DNA of 64,000 nucleotides from Thalassotalea sp. HSM 43 (GCF_004752005.1 NZ_CP038493.1:2194302-2258301), one strand, 5' to 3'. Positions 1 to 8,397 are shown, numbered from the stretch's first letter. Notes: generated from the letters alone by a model not told the origin. Program-made: numbers and translations.

Positions 1-542
1 GGTACCTAAACGAAGCTCATGTTACCGAACGCACACCTCGTTCAGCGCATCCAGCGACGGTACCTTGTCAATTATACAAAACTCAAGATAGTTATATTTT
101 CTTGATGGCGATGACCGATAAATTTTGGGCGGTATTGGTTGAGTTGTTACAAGATGAGGTTATTGCCGAGCAACGCTTTGCCACTGTCGCACAACGTCGC
201 GAACAGCGCGATCTGCTGACTCAGGAAATCGATCGAGTGATGTCACAACATGACACTCAACACTGGTTGTCGTTATTGGAAGGAAAAATCCCATGCGCTC
301 CGGTGTATTCACTGACTGAGGCAATGCAAAATCCATATATTCGAGATATCGGCATGGTGCAACAAGTAGCTCATCCGAGCAACCCTAGTATGGAAGTACT
401 TGCTAACCCGATAAAGATTGATGGTAAGCGCCTAACTGGCAAAGCATGTCCAGAGATGGGTCACGATACCGACGCCTTATTGGCTGATCTTGGCTACGAT
501 GAACAGGCAATAGCCGAACTTAAATCTAACGGTGCGATATAA
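1..542 (+). CDS. Family III (CaiB/BaiF) CoA-transferase, 3' part only
   Basis: The reading frame is open from base 3 with no stop, so the gene begins outside the window and 179 C-terminal residues are visible. A TTG at 102 could be mistaken for a start, but the residues before it (PATVPCQLYKTQDSYIFLM) fit the conserved family stretch that precedes the KFW segment, so that start is wrong. Family III enzymes move CoA between carboxylic acids through an aspartyl-CoA intermediate; the catalytic Asp lies in the missing N-terminal part. The PCAPVYSLTEAMQNP segment and the final ADLGYDEQAI helix are typical. It ends 22 bases before the next CoA-transferase gene, so the two are probably co-transcribed and may act as a pair or on related acids. 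The substrate cannot be read from the sequence. Confidence 0.85.
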   Translation, partial: YLNEAHVTERTPRSAHPATVPCQLYKTQDSYIFLMAMTDKFWAVLVELLQDEVIAEQRFATVAQRREQRDLLTQEIDRVMSQHDTQHWLSLLEGKIPCAPVYSLTEAMQNPYIRDIGMVQQVAHPSNPSMEVLANPIKIDGKRLTGKACPEMGHDTDALLADLGYDEQAIAELKSNGAI

Positions 543-564
543 CGCAGCATTAATAGGGGGCGCG

Positions 565-1728
565 ATGAAACTTTCAGGTGTTAAAGTTCTCGATTTATCG
601 ATGTTTTTACCAGGGCCACACTTGACCATGATGATGGCGGATCACGGTGCCGAAGTGATTGCATTAGAGCCACCGGGTGGCGAACCCGTACGTCAAGTTG
701 GCCTTAAACAAGATCAGCACAGTGTCTGGTTTCGTAACGTGTTTCGTGGCAAACGAAGCATTAACCTTAATCTTAAGAATGACCAGGGTAAACAGGCGTT
801 TTTTGAACTCTGCAAAGACGTCGACATCATTGTTGAAGCGTTTCGTCCTGGTGTGATTGATAGACTTGGTATCGGCTATGAGGCGGTAAAGGCGGTCAAC
901 CCTGGTATTGTCTATTGTTCGATTTCTGCCTACGGCCAAACCGGTAATAAGCGCTTAGCTCCGGCTCATGATTTGAGCATTCAAGCGGACTCGGGTGCGG
1001 TGTTTATTAATGAAGGCCTGGACGGCCAACCTGCACAGCCGGCTATGCCGGTGGCCGATATGGCGGGCAGTTTAATGGCATTTTCCGGCATATTAATGGC
1101 GTTGTATCGTAAGCAACAAACCGGTGTTGGTGATTATCTTGATATTTCCATGCAAGACTCGCTGATCGCTTGGTACGCTAACGTCATGGGGCCAGCCTTT
1201 GCAGAAAACCGTTCACCTGTTGTAAAAGATGAGCGCAGCTGGGGTGGTTCGGCTATGTATAATATTTATCAAACCAGTGACGGTAAGCACTTAACCTTAG
1301 GTGGCAGCGAGACTAAATTCGCCCATAACCTATTAAGCAAGTTTGAACGTTTGGATTTATATGAGCTGTGCACTCAGCCACCAGGTAAGGCGCAGCAGCC
1401 CGTTACGCAGTTTTTCAGGGAAACCTTTGCCACGCAACCATTGGCGTATTGGCAACAATTTTTGGCCGATGTCGATGTTTGCTGGGCACCGGTGCGCGGC
1501 TTGAACGAGGCAATACGTGATGAACATTTGCAACAGCGGCAAATGTTGCTTACGGATGCCGATGGCAATCATCACTTAGGCGTGCCAATTAAGTATCAAA
1601 ATGAACCGGCGCAACCAAACTTTGAGCTACCGGGCTTTAGCCAAGATACGCAAAAGGTACTGCAAAAACTTGGCTATAGTGATGCACAAATTGCGGCGAT
1701 GGCGGCAGACAAAGCCTTTTTAAGTTAA
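565..1728 (+). CDS. Family III (CaiB/BaiF) CoA-transferase
   Basis: A 387-residue protein, normal for family III CoA-transferases, which exchange CoA between acyl-CoA and a free acid in the cytoplasm. The N-terminal KVLDLSMFLPGPHLTMMMADHGAEVI segment is the family signature, and VADMAGSLMAFSGILMAL contains the expected catalytic Asp region. The ATG at 565 was chosen because AGGGGG stands about five bases upstream; an in-frame ATG at 532 would overlap the preceding gene and adds residues foreign to the family. Known members include succinyl-CoA:mesaconate and mesaconyl-CoA C1-C4 transferases, which would suit the mesaconyl-CoA hydratase and CitE-type lyases 13-19 kb downstream, but that is inference. 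A terminator follows. Confidence 0.9.
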   Translation: MKLSGVKVLDLSMFLPGPHLTMMMADHGAEVIALEPPGGEPVRQVGLKQDQHSVWFRNVFRGKRSINLNLKNDQGKQAFFELCKDVDIIVEAFRPGVIDRLGIGYEAVKAVNPGIVYCSISAYGQTGNKRLAPAHDLSIQADSGAVFINEGLDGQPAQPAMPVADMAGSLMAFSGILMALYRKQQTGVGDYLDISMQDSLIAWYANVMGPAFAENRSPVVKDERSWGGSAMYNIYQTSDGKHLTLGGSETKFAHNLLSKFERLDLYELCTQPPGKAQQPVTQFFRETFATQPLAYWQQFLADVDVCWAPVRGLNEAIRDEHLQQRQMLLTDADGNHHLGVPIKYQNEPAQPNFELPGFSQDTQKVLQKLGYSDAQIAAMAADKAFLS

Positions 1729-1750
1729 TTGTTTTGTTATTGGCGATACG

Positions 1751-1783
1751 ATCCGAAGGTGTCCTAAGCGCCTTCGGATTTTT
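1751..1783 (+). terminator. Rho-independent terminator after the CoA-transferase pair
   Basis: Nine-base arms ATCCGAAGG and CCTTCGGAT enclose an 11-base loop and are followed by TTTTT. It lies 22 bases after the stop of the second CoA-transferase and closes that transcript. Confidence 0.85.
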
Positions 1784-1825
1784 ATTATCTGCAAGACACG
1801 TTTCAGTAATATGTTTCTGTGATAT

Positions 1826-1861
1826 AAAAATGGCACGATTTGATATGTGTCATTTTTTTTT
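1826..1861. terminator. Second hairpin with T-tract
   Basis: AAAAATGGCAC (1826-1836) pairs with GTGTCATTTTT (1847-1857) with one G-T wobble, followed by more T. It looks like a back-up terminator after the CoA-transferase genes. It overlaps the promoter region expected for the next gene, so a regulatory role is also possible. Confidence 0.5.
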
Positions 1862-1899
1862 GTTGGCAAGTTAGTCACTATCGATAAAGAACAGCGAAA

Positions 1900-1920
1900 A
1901 ACCGCTAATAACAAGCGGTT
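1900..1920 (+). other. Small stem-loop in the leader of the CpcT/CpeT-like gene
   Basis: AACCGCT (1900-1906) and AGCGGTT (1914-1920) form a perfect 7-bp stem with a 7-base loop, 28 bases before the start codon. There is no T-tract. It may be a leader structure or a protein-binding site; nothing more can be said. Confidence 0.35.
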
Positions 1921-1948
1921 AGTCTCGGTAATATGTAGGGAAGTATAA

Positions 1949-2995
1949 ATGAGAAAGTTAATGGCTTTGGCAGTATCTGCCATCTTGCTATCCGGTTGCG
2001 CAAGTCAAGCCGATAGCCAAAGTACCACAGCAGTGCCTGTTGAAGACCCGTTAAAAGAGCAGCTTTTTCATAGCTGGTTTGCGGCAGAATTTGATAACCA
2101 CGAACAGCATTGGCAAGACTCTATCGATAAAAAAGACAATCCTGAACTGCAAGTACATGAGCACATTCATCATGTCTTTGCACCACTGCCAACCCCGGCT
2201 ATGGAAGGGGAAACCTATTTCGTTAAGCAGTATATGGATGGCGACAGCAATAAGGTCTATCGACAACGCTTATACCAATTTATTCGCAACGAGCAAAAGG
2301 GTGCAATTCAATTAAATATTTATCGTTTTAAAGACGAAGAAAAATACCAAGATGCGCATCTAAACCCTGAGGCTTATCAAACGCTTACTATGGATGAGGT
2401 GACAACTTATCCTGGTTGTGAAGTGTATTGGGCCTATAAACAAGATCAATCTGCAGGTGATTATTTTGAAGGCAGCATGGAGCAGAATGCATGCGCCATT
2501 AAATCGCGCCGCTCAGGTAAAATGATTTACTTTAATGACACGTTACGCTTGACCGACAATGAAATCTGGATCGCCGATGTCGCGCATGACGAAGATGGCA
2601 ATTATGTCTTCGGTAACAAAGCAGGCATTCCACATATTAATCGCAAAGTGACCTATTTTACCGGTTGGGGTGGCAACAAATTAGGTGGCCCTGATGGTGA
2701 AGATGAGAAAAGCTGGGGCTTTACACGTAACATCATGATCCACAACGAAGGGCAAATTTGGCCTTTGATTGATGATAAAACCGGTGAATCTACCGGCTAT
2801 TCAATACAGTTGGCGAAATTGACCTACCAAAACACTAAAAATCCAATATTAAAGCTCGGCATCATTGACGATGCCACAGGTAAGACTATTACTTATATTT
2901 GGAGTGACAGAATAAATGAAAAACTCGGTATTAATTTGCGCTGGTTACAAGCCGGGCTAACCGAGAAAGAGCAAAACCCTCACTTTGGATTTTAA
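1949..2995 (+). CDS. CpcT/CpeT-like lipoprotein
   Basis: A 348-residue protein with a lipoprotein signal (hydrophobic stretch, then LLSGC, Cys17), so it is probably anchored in the outer membrane facing the periplasm. The body resembles the CpcT/CpeT fold: a GETYFVKQYMDGD strand, then YRQRLYQF, then IQLNIYRFKD, a PGCEVYW segment and a later NACAIKSRRSGK with a second Cys. In cyanobacteria this family binds bilins and attaches them to phycobiliproteins; in heterotrophs the role is unknown. AGGGAAG precedes the ATG. The gene is separated from the CoA-transferases by two hairpins and lies 33 bases ahead of the VOC gene, so it probably heads the following operon. Family assignment is by motif recognition only. 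Confidence 0.65.
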   Translation: MRKLMALAVSAILLSGCASQADSQSTTAVPVEDPLKEQLFHSWFAAEFDNHEQHWQDSIDKKDNPELQVHEHIHHVFAPLPTPAMEGETYFVKQYMDGDSNKVYRQRLYQFIRNEQKGAIQLNIYRFKDEEKYQDAHLNPEAYQTLTMDEVTTYPGCEVYWAYKQDQSAGDYFEGSMEQNACAIKSRRSGKMIYFNDTLRLTDNEIWIADVAHDEDGNYVFGNKAGIPHINRKVTYFTGWGGNKLGGPDGEDEKSWGFTRNIMIHNEGQIWPLIDDKTGESTGYSIQLAKLTYQNTKNPILKLGIIDDATGKTITYIWSDRINEKLGINLRWLQAGLTEKEQNPHFGF

Positions 2996-3028
2996 TCTGA
3001 CTAGATAACCAACACAGCAGGTATCGCT

Positions 3029-4030
3029 ATGCAAACGTCCGGGTTTAATGAAGTGGTTTGTGTCGTCAATGACATAACGCTATGTGGCAACTTCTTTGTT
3101 TCACTCGGCATGCACATTGTTGACCAAGATGATGTATGGCAACAAGATGGGGCTTTATTGGCGTTTTGGCAGCTGCCAGCAGCGGTGCGATATAAACAAA
3201 CGGTACTTGCGGTCGCCGATGAAAACAATCAAAACTGTGCCGCCTTATTGCGCTTGGTGCAGTTTGATAATCTTGCTGAGCTGGGTGTTGAACAGGTGTT
3301 TATACGTGCCAATAATCAAATTTGGGACACCGGTGGTGTGTTTGATTTTAATGTTCGAGTTGAACAACTAACTCAGCTCGCCGCAGACTTACACAAGCAA
3401 AACGTATTTGGCGCCAGTGACCCGTGTGATATGTACTTTGGCCCATACCAAGTTAGAGAGTGGCTGGCGAAATGCCCAGGAGCAATCACCGTTGCCATGA
3501 TCGAGCGCATCGCCCCACCATTACCCGATGCATTGTCAAAAACTCAAGGTAAGTCTCTGATAAGTGACCCATTTAATGCCTCGTTTATTGTTAAAGATCA
3601 TCACCTTGAATTGGATTTTTTTCACCAGGTATTAGGCTTTACCATTTTGATTGATCAGGATAATGTATTTAGTGAAGAGCAAGCCAATGTCTTCGCCATG
3701 CCGCACAATCATTTACCTAATTCACAACAGCGCCTTTCATTACTGTCGGCCGATGGTGGTCGGCAAGGTACCATTGAGATCGTTAGCTTTGCCGATTTAG
3801 ATGGTAATGACGTCAGTGAAAAAGTGCAGCCCTATAACTTTGGAATCACCACCTTAAGGTTTGCAACCGACAGTCTTGTTCATTTGCAGCAACAACTGGA
3901 TACACACAATGTGAAATATCATTGGAGTGATGCAATAAATTTGTCACCCTATGGTCAGGTCAAGTTATTGGCTTTGCGAACACCAGCCGGCAATTGGTTG
4001 GAGTTTATCGAGAAAATTTGCTCACAATAA
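3029..4030 (+). CDS. Cytoplasmic double-VOC (glyoxalase/dioxygenase fold) protein
   Basis: A 333-residue protein with no signal peptide and two vicinal-oxygen-chelate modules, about residues 5-165 and 180-330. Characteristic pieces are WDTGGVFDFNVRV, FGPYQVREWL, FIVKDHHLELDFFHQVLGF and a terminal NWLEFIE. It is clearly paralogous to the exported VOC protein at 8398-9444, which has WDTGGIFDLNARV, FGPFVVKEWI and NWLEFYS at matching places. The usual metal-binding His at the start of module 1 is replaced (GFNEVV), so metal use is doubtful in that half. VOC proteins include glyoxalases, epimerases and extradiol dioxygenases; none can be assigned. It lies 19 bases before the FAD oxidase gene. Confidence 0.75.
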   Translation: MQTSGFNEVVCVVNDITLCGNFFVSLGMHIVDQDDVWQQDGALLAFWQLPAAVRYKQTVLAVADENNQNCAALLRLVQFDNLAELGVEQVFIRANNQIWDTGGVFDFNVRVEQLTQLAADLHKQNVFGASDPCDMYFGPYQVREWLAKCPGAITVAMIERIAPPLPDALSKTQGKSLISDPFNASFIVKDHHLELDFFHQVLGFTILIDQDNVFSEEQANVFAMPHNHLPNSQQRLSLLSADGGRQGTIEIVSFADLDGNDVSEKVQPYNFGITTLRFATDSLVHLQQQLDTHNVKYHWSDAINLSPYGQVKLLALRTPAGNWLEFIEKICSQ

Positions 4031-4049
4031 TACGTTTAATAGGTAGTTT

Positions 4050-5684
4050 ATGGTCGACGATAGCCAACAACAAGGCAGCCCAAACCAGGCAAATGCCAGC
4101 ACAGCCAATTTGCGCCAACTACGTGCTCAGTTACAACAGCTATTTCCGGCGCACTGTATCGTAACTGGCGATCATGAATTGTCGTTGTACGCGCAAGATG
4201 TCTATGAAAAAGCCAAGCCTGCCGGTTTGGTGTTTAAGCCGGACAATAAACAACAATTGGCCAAAGCGGTGCAATGTGCAACCCATCTCGGTATTGCGGT
4301 GATCCCTCGCGGTGGTGGTATGTCATACACCCAAGGTTATGTGCCGCAAGAACATAATTCATTATTGGTCGATATGTCAGCATTAAATGCCATTGTCGAA
4401 ATAAACCTTGCCGACATGTATGTGACTGTGGAGGCGGGCTGCAGTTGGCAACAATTGCATCAAGCACTTGCAGATAGCGATTATCGTACCCCTTATTGGG
4501 GCACATTATCCGGACGTGTTGCCACCGTCGGTGGTGGGGTCTCACAAAATGCGATTTTCTGGGGTTCAGGACAACATGGTTTTGCTGCTGACTCGGTGTT
4601 GTCGATGGAAGTCATCTTGGCGGATGGTCAAATGTTGCAAACCGGTTCAGCGAGTAAAAGCAATGCCTCGCCATTTATGCGTCACTATGGTCCCGATCTG
4701 ACCGGATTATTCACCTGTGATACCGCGGCGTTAGCAATTAAAACAGAAATCACCTTGCGCCTTGTGGCGAAAATGCCAGAAAAAGGCTCATTGTCGTTTA
4801 ACTTCAAAACCTTTCAGCAACAAGCAAGCGCAATGAGTGAAGTGGCAAGGCAAGGCTTGGCGAGTGAAACTTGTGGCTTTGACCCATTCTTGCAAGCACA
4901 ACGCATGCAGCGGGAAAGCTTAAGCAGCGATGTAAAATCGTTACTAGGGGTTATGAAGCAATCCAAATCAATGCTTGGTGCATTGAAAGATGGCGCTAAA
5001 ATGGCACTTGCGGGTCGTAACTTTTCGGATCAACATCAATGGTCTGTTCACTTTTTTGTCGAAGATTTAACCGCCGCAGGTGTTGCCGCTCGATTGGCAA
5101 AAATCACCGAAATTGCCGCTAAATATGATGCAGAGCAAATCGAAAATACCATACCTAAGGTGTTAACTGCGCACCCATTTGCACCGGTCAATAATATGGT
5201 CGGCCCAAAAGGTGAACGCTGGGTTCCTGTGCATGCCTTAATACCTCATTCTAAAGCGGAACAAGCGTATCAGTTGACGGAAGCGATTTTTACCAAGCAC
5301 CAGCAAGACATAGAAAAACACCAGATAGGTGTTGGCTATTTAGTGTCGACGGTGTCAACCAATGTGTTTGTACTAGAACCGGTATTCTTTTGGCCTGATG
5401 AGCTTAATGAACTGCATCAACAGGCAATAGAGTCTGATTATCTTGCTAAGTTACCTGGCTTTGCTGCAAATATTGAGGCGCGGCAGGCGGTGGCTCGCAT
5501 TCGTCAAGAGCTTGTTAGTGCATACAATGAATTTGGTGCCATCCATATGCAACTGGGCAAGAGTTATCAGTTTAAGCAAGGTGTCCATGAAAGCAACTAT
5601 CGCTTGTTGAGTCAGATTAAGCAGCAACTCGATCCTAATAATCGCATAAACCCCGGCAGTCTCGGATTTCATGGTGACGAGTAG
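4050..5684 (+). CDS. FAD-linked oxidase/dehydrogenase (PCMH-type, VAO family)
   Basis: A 544-residue flavoprotein. After a Gln-rich leader, the PCMH-type FAD-binding domain covers about residues 50-235: PRGGGMSYTQGY, the VEAGCSW strand, then SGRVATVGGGVSQN for the pyrophosphate. A cap domain follows, and the C-terminus has the family ending DPNNRINPGSLGF. Relatives oxidise 4-alkylphenols (4-cresol dehydrogenase, vanillyl-alcohol oxidase) or 2-hydroxyacids (GlcD, D-lactate dehydrogenase). No signal peptide is seen. It sits 19 bases after a VOC gene and its end overlaps the most upstream possible start of the hydrolase-like gene, which suggests one transcript for a catabolic sequence. Oxidase or dehydrogenase activity and substrate are open. 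Confidence 0.8.
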   Translation: MVDDSQQQGSPNQANASTANLRQLRAQLQQLFPAHCIVTGDHELSLYAQDVYEKAKPAGLVFKPDNKQQLAKAVQCATHLGIAVIPRGGGMSYTQGYVPQEHNSLLVDMSALNAIVEINLADMYVTVEAGCSWQQLHQALADSDYRTPYWGTLSGRVATVGGGVSQNAIFWGSGQHGFAADSVLSMEVILADGQMLQTGSASKSNASPFMRHYGPDLTGLFTCDTAALAIKTEITLRLVAKMPEKGSLSFNFKTFQQQASAMSEVARQGLASETCGFDPFLQAQRMQRESLSSDVKSLLGVMKQSKSMLGALKDGAKMALAGRNFSDQHQWSVHFFVEDLTAAGVAARLAKITEIAAKYDAEQIENTIPKVLTAHPFAPVNNMVGPKGERWVPVHALIPHSKAEQAYQLTEAIFTKHQQDIEKHQIGVGYLVSTVSTNVFVLEPVFFWPDELNELHQQAIESDYLAKLPGFAANIEARQAVARIRQELVSAYNEFGAIHMQLGKSYQFKQGVHESNYRLLSQIKQQLDPNNRINPGSLGFHGDE

Positions 5685-5691
5685 CACAGGC

Positions 5692-6543
5692 ATGAGCAAT
5701 ATTAGCCGTCACTATCAAGATGTCAGCTGCTCTGTATTTGCAGGACAAATTCACTACCGAAAGGCTGGAGAGCAAGACAAGCCTGTATTGATGATGTTAC
5801 ATCCTTCACCATTATCATCGGCATTCTTGCAGGCATTGATTATCGAAATGAGTCAGCACTTTTTGGTTATTGCCCCGGATTCACCGGGCTATGGTCAATC
5901 CGATGCGCTTACCAGTTCAGAGCAAGGATTAAAGCCTTATGTCGAGGTGTTAACAGCGTTTATTGATGCCTTAACGGCAGCGGCGGTGATAACGCAACCT
6001 AAAGTTGCGGTTTATGGCAACGCCACCGGGGCGCAGATCGCCATAGAGTTTTGCAAAGCCCAACCTCAATATTGTCAGCGATTATTATTAGAGAATGCAT
6101 GCTGGTTTTACGACGATGAAGTCGAGCAGTTGATGAGCCGTTATTTTCCCGATTTAACACCGACAGATGATGGCCGCCATATCGAGTGTATCGCGGATAT
6201 GTGTCGACGTTTGTTTACTCACTTTCCGTGGTTCGATAATCGTGAACAGGCTCGTTTTTCACATCAAACAGTCTCTGCCGAGGTATTACAGTTGACCATG
6301 AATGAATATTTGCGTGCGGGTAAAGATTACGCGCGTGCCTACAAGGCTGCGATGTTAAATGAAAAACCCGAGCAATTAGCGCAGGTACATTGCGCCACAG
6401 ATATTGTCGTCTGGCGGGGCAGCCCAGTGTACAAATATTGTCAGCGATTGGCAGCATATGGTTTTGCCAATCATATTCGTTTTCACCATGTTGAGGGCGA
6501 TATGCAACATCGTATCGCTACCTTGCATGACATAGTCCGATAA
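5692..6543 (+). CDS. Alpha/beta hydrolase-fold protein lacking the usual nucleophile
   Basis: A 283-residue alpha/beta-hydrolase fold: MMLHPSPLSSAFL carries the oxyanion-loop HP, APDSPGYGQSD is the strand-4 loop, and GDMQHR near the end could carry the catalytic His. The nucleophile elbow, however, reads GNATG (residues 109-113), with Ala at 111 where Ser, Cys or Asp is expected; Thr112 follows. The protein may use an unusual mechanism, like cofactor-free members without a standard triad, or may be a non-hydrolytic binder. An ATG at 5671 is also in frame and would overlap the FAD oxidase gene by 14 bases; neither start has a strong ribosome site. It is followed eight bases later by the reductase gene. 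Confidence 0.75.
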   Translation: MSNISRHYQDVSCSVFAGQIHYRKAGEQDKPVLMMLHPSPLSSAFLQALIIEMSQHFLVIAPDSPGYGQSDALTSSEQGLKPYVEVLTAFIDALTAAAVITQPKVAVYGNATGAQIAIEFCKAQPQYCQRLLLENACWFYDDEVEQLMSRYFPDLTPTDDGRHIECIADMCRRLFTHFPWFDNREQARFSHQTVSAEVLQLTMNEYLRAGKDYARAYKAAMLNEKPEQLAQVHCATDIVVWRGSPVYKYCQRLAAYGFANHIRFHHVEGDMQHRIATLHDIVR

Positions 6544-6551
6544 CAAGAGCG

Positions 6552-7559
6552 ATGTTGCGATTTATGAGCAAGCTAATGAACACCCAAGTGATATTGAAAA
6601 GTCGACCAGAAGGCCAGCCTGAGGCGGAGCATTTTGACTTTAAACAGGTTCCTGTAACCGAGCTGGCTGATGGTTTAGTGCGATGCAAAACGCGCTATTT
6701 ATCTCTCGACCCTTATATGCGCAGTCAAATAAGCGGCCGTCATATTAGCCAAGCCATAAACCCTGGCGATGTCTTGCAAGGGGAAACCATAAGTGACGTG
6801 ATAGCATCGAATCATCAAGATTTTAAGGTTGGCGATGTTGTCCGCGGTTTTGGTGGCTGGCAGCAGTTTGCTGATTTGCCCGCTAGTGCATTAGTCAAAG
6901 TGGCCCATCCGCATCAGTCATATGCATTATCGGTTTTAGGCATGCCTGGTCTGACGGCGTATGCCGGTCTTATGTGGCAGGCACAACCTAAGCCAGGCGA
7001 TGTGGTCGTTGTGCCCGCAGCTATCGGTGGTGTCGGGGCAACAGTCGGTCAACTGGCTAAAGCCAACGGCTGTACCGTGATTGGTATAGCGGGTAGCGAT
7101 GAGAAATGCCAAATTGCCGTCGATAAGCTAGGTTATCACCATTGTATTAACCGCAAGACCGAGGACGTTGCGGCACAGTTAGATAAGCTTTGCCCTAATG
7201 GCATCGATATCTATTTTGACTTGGTCGGTGGCGACATGCTGCACACCGCATCACATCGCTTAGCAATAGGTGCACGCGTTATTTTGTGTGGTTTGATCGC
7301 TGAGTACAATCAGACCGAACGCAGTTTTGGCCCTGAACCGGCGTATTGGATAAAAGCCAGAGCCACAGTGCATGGTTTGGTTGTTTATGATTTTGAACCA
7401 AGGCGACAGGAGTTTATTGATGCTTGTATGCCGTTGATTGAGTCCGGACAACTGCATATGCTGGAAGATATCTCCGAGGGCATCGACGCGGCGCCAGAGG
7501 CGTTCGCAAAATTAATGCGCGGTGAGAATGTTGGTAAAACTCTTGTTAAGGTCAGCTAA
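6552..7559 (+). CDS. CurA-like NADPH-dependent MDR oxidoreductase
   Basis: A 335-residue zinc-free medium-chain reductase. YLSLDPYMRSQISG is the mark of the CurA/leukotriene-B4 dehydrogenase branch, which reduces the C=C bond of alpha,beta-unsaturated carbonyls. The nucleotide-binding motif PAAIGGVGATVGQLAK lies near residues 155-171, and VGKTLVKV closes the protein. Starts at 6552, 6564 and 6576 are all in frame; 6552 has AAGAG just upstream, 6576 best fits family length. It is the last gene of a run (VOC, FAD oxidase, hydrolase-like, reductase) with gaps of 20 bases or less, and a large inverted repeat follows directly after its stop. Confidence 0.85.
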   Translation: MLRFMSKLMNTQVILKSRPEGQPEAEHFDFKQVPVTELADGLVRCKTRYLSLDPYMRSQISGRHISQAINPGDVLQGETISDVIASNHQDFKVGDVVRGFGGWQQFADLPASALVKVAHPHQSYALSVLGMPGLTAYAGLMWQAQPKPGDVVVVPAAIGGVGATVGQLAKANGCTVIGIAGSDEKCQIAVDKLGYHHCINRKTEDVAAQLDKLCPNGIDIYFDLVGGDMLHTASHRLAIGARVILCGLIAEYNQTERSFGPEPAYWIKARATVHGLVVYDFEPRRQEFIDACMPLIESGQLHMLEDISEGIDAAPEAFAKLMRGENVGKTLVKVS

Positions 7560-7560
7560 T

Positions 7561-7621
7561 TTTTCAAGGGGTCAGAACACTTGAAACCAGCACTATTTCA
7601 AGTGTACTGACCCCTTGAAAA
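7561..7621. repeat. Long inverted repeat, REPIN-like, between convergent genes
   Basis: Two 26-base arms (7561-7586 and 7596-7621) match at 25 of 26 positions around a 9-base loop. Each arm holds AAGGGGTCAG in inverted orientation. The element fills the whole gap between the CurA-like gene and the convergent regulator gene. It could act as a two-way terminator since both ends are T/A-rich. Its length and the GGGGTCAG core recall REP/REPIN elements mobilised by REP-associated (IS200-like) transposases in marine gammaproteobacteria; that likeness is from memory. No second copy was noticed in the window. Confidence 0.7.
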
Positions 7622-7625
7622 TAGG

Positions 7626-8327
7626 TTATTTGTTGGCGTAGGTTTGTAGAGCCTCGGCATCAAGTACGGTAATTTGGTAATTATTTTCGATTTGAATCAT
7701 GCCGTCCGATTTTAACTTACTAAAGCCACGACTTGTGGTTTCAAGTGAGGTGCCGAGGTAATCGGCAATATCTTGACGACTCATCGGTAAATGGAATTTA
7801 TTGGTACCGTGGCCCAAGCGTGTTTGCATATCCATTAAAAAATGCGCCAATCGCTGATGTGCCGTACGTTGACCCATGATAAACAGTTGATCAAGAATCA
7901 TCGCCAAAATGTGGCTGGTAATTTCCTGATACCGTTGTGCAACAGCTGGGTATTTGTCAAAAATGGTTTTCATTAATGACTGGCTTATCTTAATGACCAC
8001 TGCATTGGTTAATGTTTTCGCGCTAAAGCTATACTGAGCGTGCTCTGATACACCTAGGATGTTGCCCGTTAGGAGAAAGGAAAACACCTGACGACAACCG
8101 GTTGAGGTGGCGCGCTCAAGCATGATGGCACCGGATACAGGGATGTATACGAATTCGTTAGCGTCACCTTCTTCAAATAAATATTCTTGCCCATTAAGGG
8201 TCAACTCTTCAGAGTTTTGCGCAAGATCATCGAAAAAATCACTTAACCCTTCCATGTCTTGCTGGTGGCTACCGAAGAAAGAAGCAAGGGATGTTTTTAT
8301 TGCTACTTTATTAATATCTAAAGACAT
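7626..8327 (-). CDS. Crp/Fnr-family transcriptional regulator
   Basis: A 233-residue Crp/Fnr regulator: a cyclic-nucleotide-binding-type beta-roll (about residues 40-130, with LFEEGDANEFVYIPVSG), a dimer helix, and a winged helix with MSRQDIADYLGTSLETTSRGFSKLKSDGMI (about 180-210). The recognition helix ETTSRGFSKL carries the E-x-x-S-R pattern of FNR-type proteins that read TTGAT-N4-ATCAA. Only one Cys is present, so it has no FNR iron-sulfur cluster and probably senses something else, perhaps a pathway intermediate. It is the last gene of a minus-strand run after two VOC genes. A perfect TTGAT-N4-ATCAA box lies at 11783-11796 ahead of the TonB receptor. Confidence 0.9.
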   Translation of the reverse strand: MSLDINKVAIKTSLASFFGSHQQDMEGLSDFFDDLAQNSEELTLNGQEYLFEEGDANEFVYIPVSGAIMLERATSTGCRQVFSFLLTGNILGVSEHAQYSFSAKTLTNAVVIKISQSLMKTIFDKYPAVAQRYQEITSHILAMILDQLFIMGQRTAHQRLAHFLMDMQTRLGHGTNKFHLPMSRQDIADYLGTSLETTSRGFSKLKSDGMIQIENNYQITVLDAEALQTYANK

Positions 8328-8397
8328 TTTTTATTATCCTTACGTGGCAGAACCTACATCCGAGTGGGAGAAAGCGCTGCCTTAGGCAAGGCTTGGT

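Noticed and set aside
1840-1853. TTGAT-ATGT-GTCAT as a second FNR-type box ahead of the CpcT/CpeT-like gene
   Set aside because: Two of ten consensus positions differ, and the site is inside a terminator-like hairpin.
3029-4030. VOC protein as catechol 2,3-dioxygenase
   Set aside because: The metal His at the start of module 1 is missing and the extradiol signature near the C-terminus is not seen.
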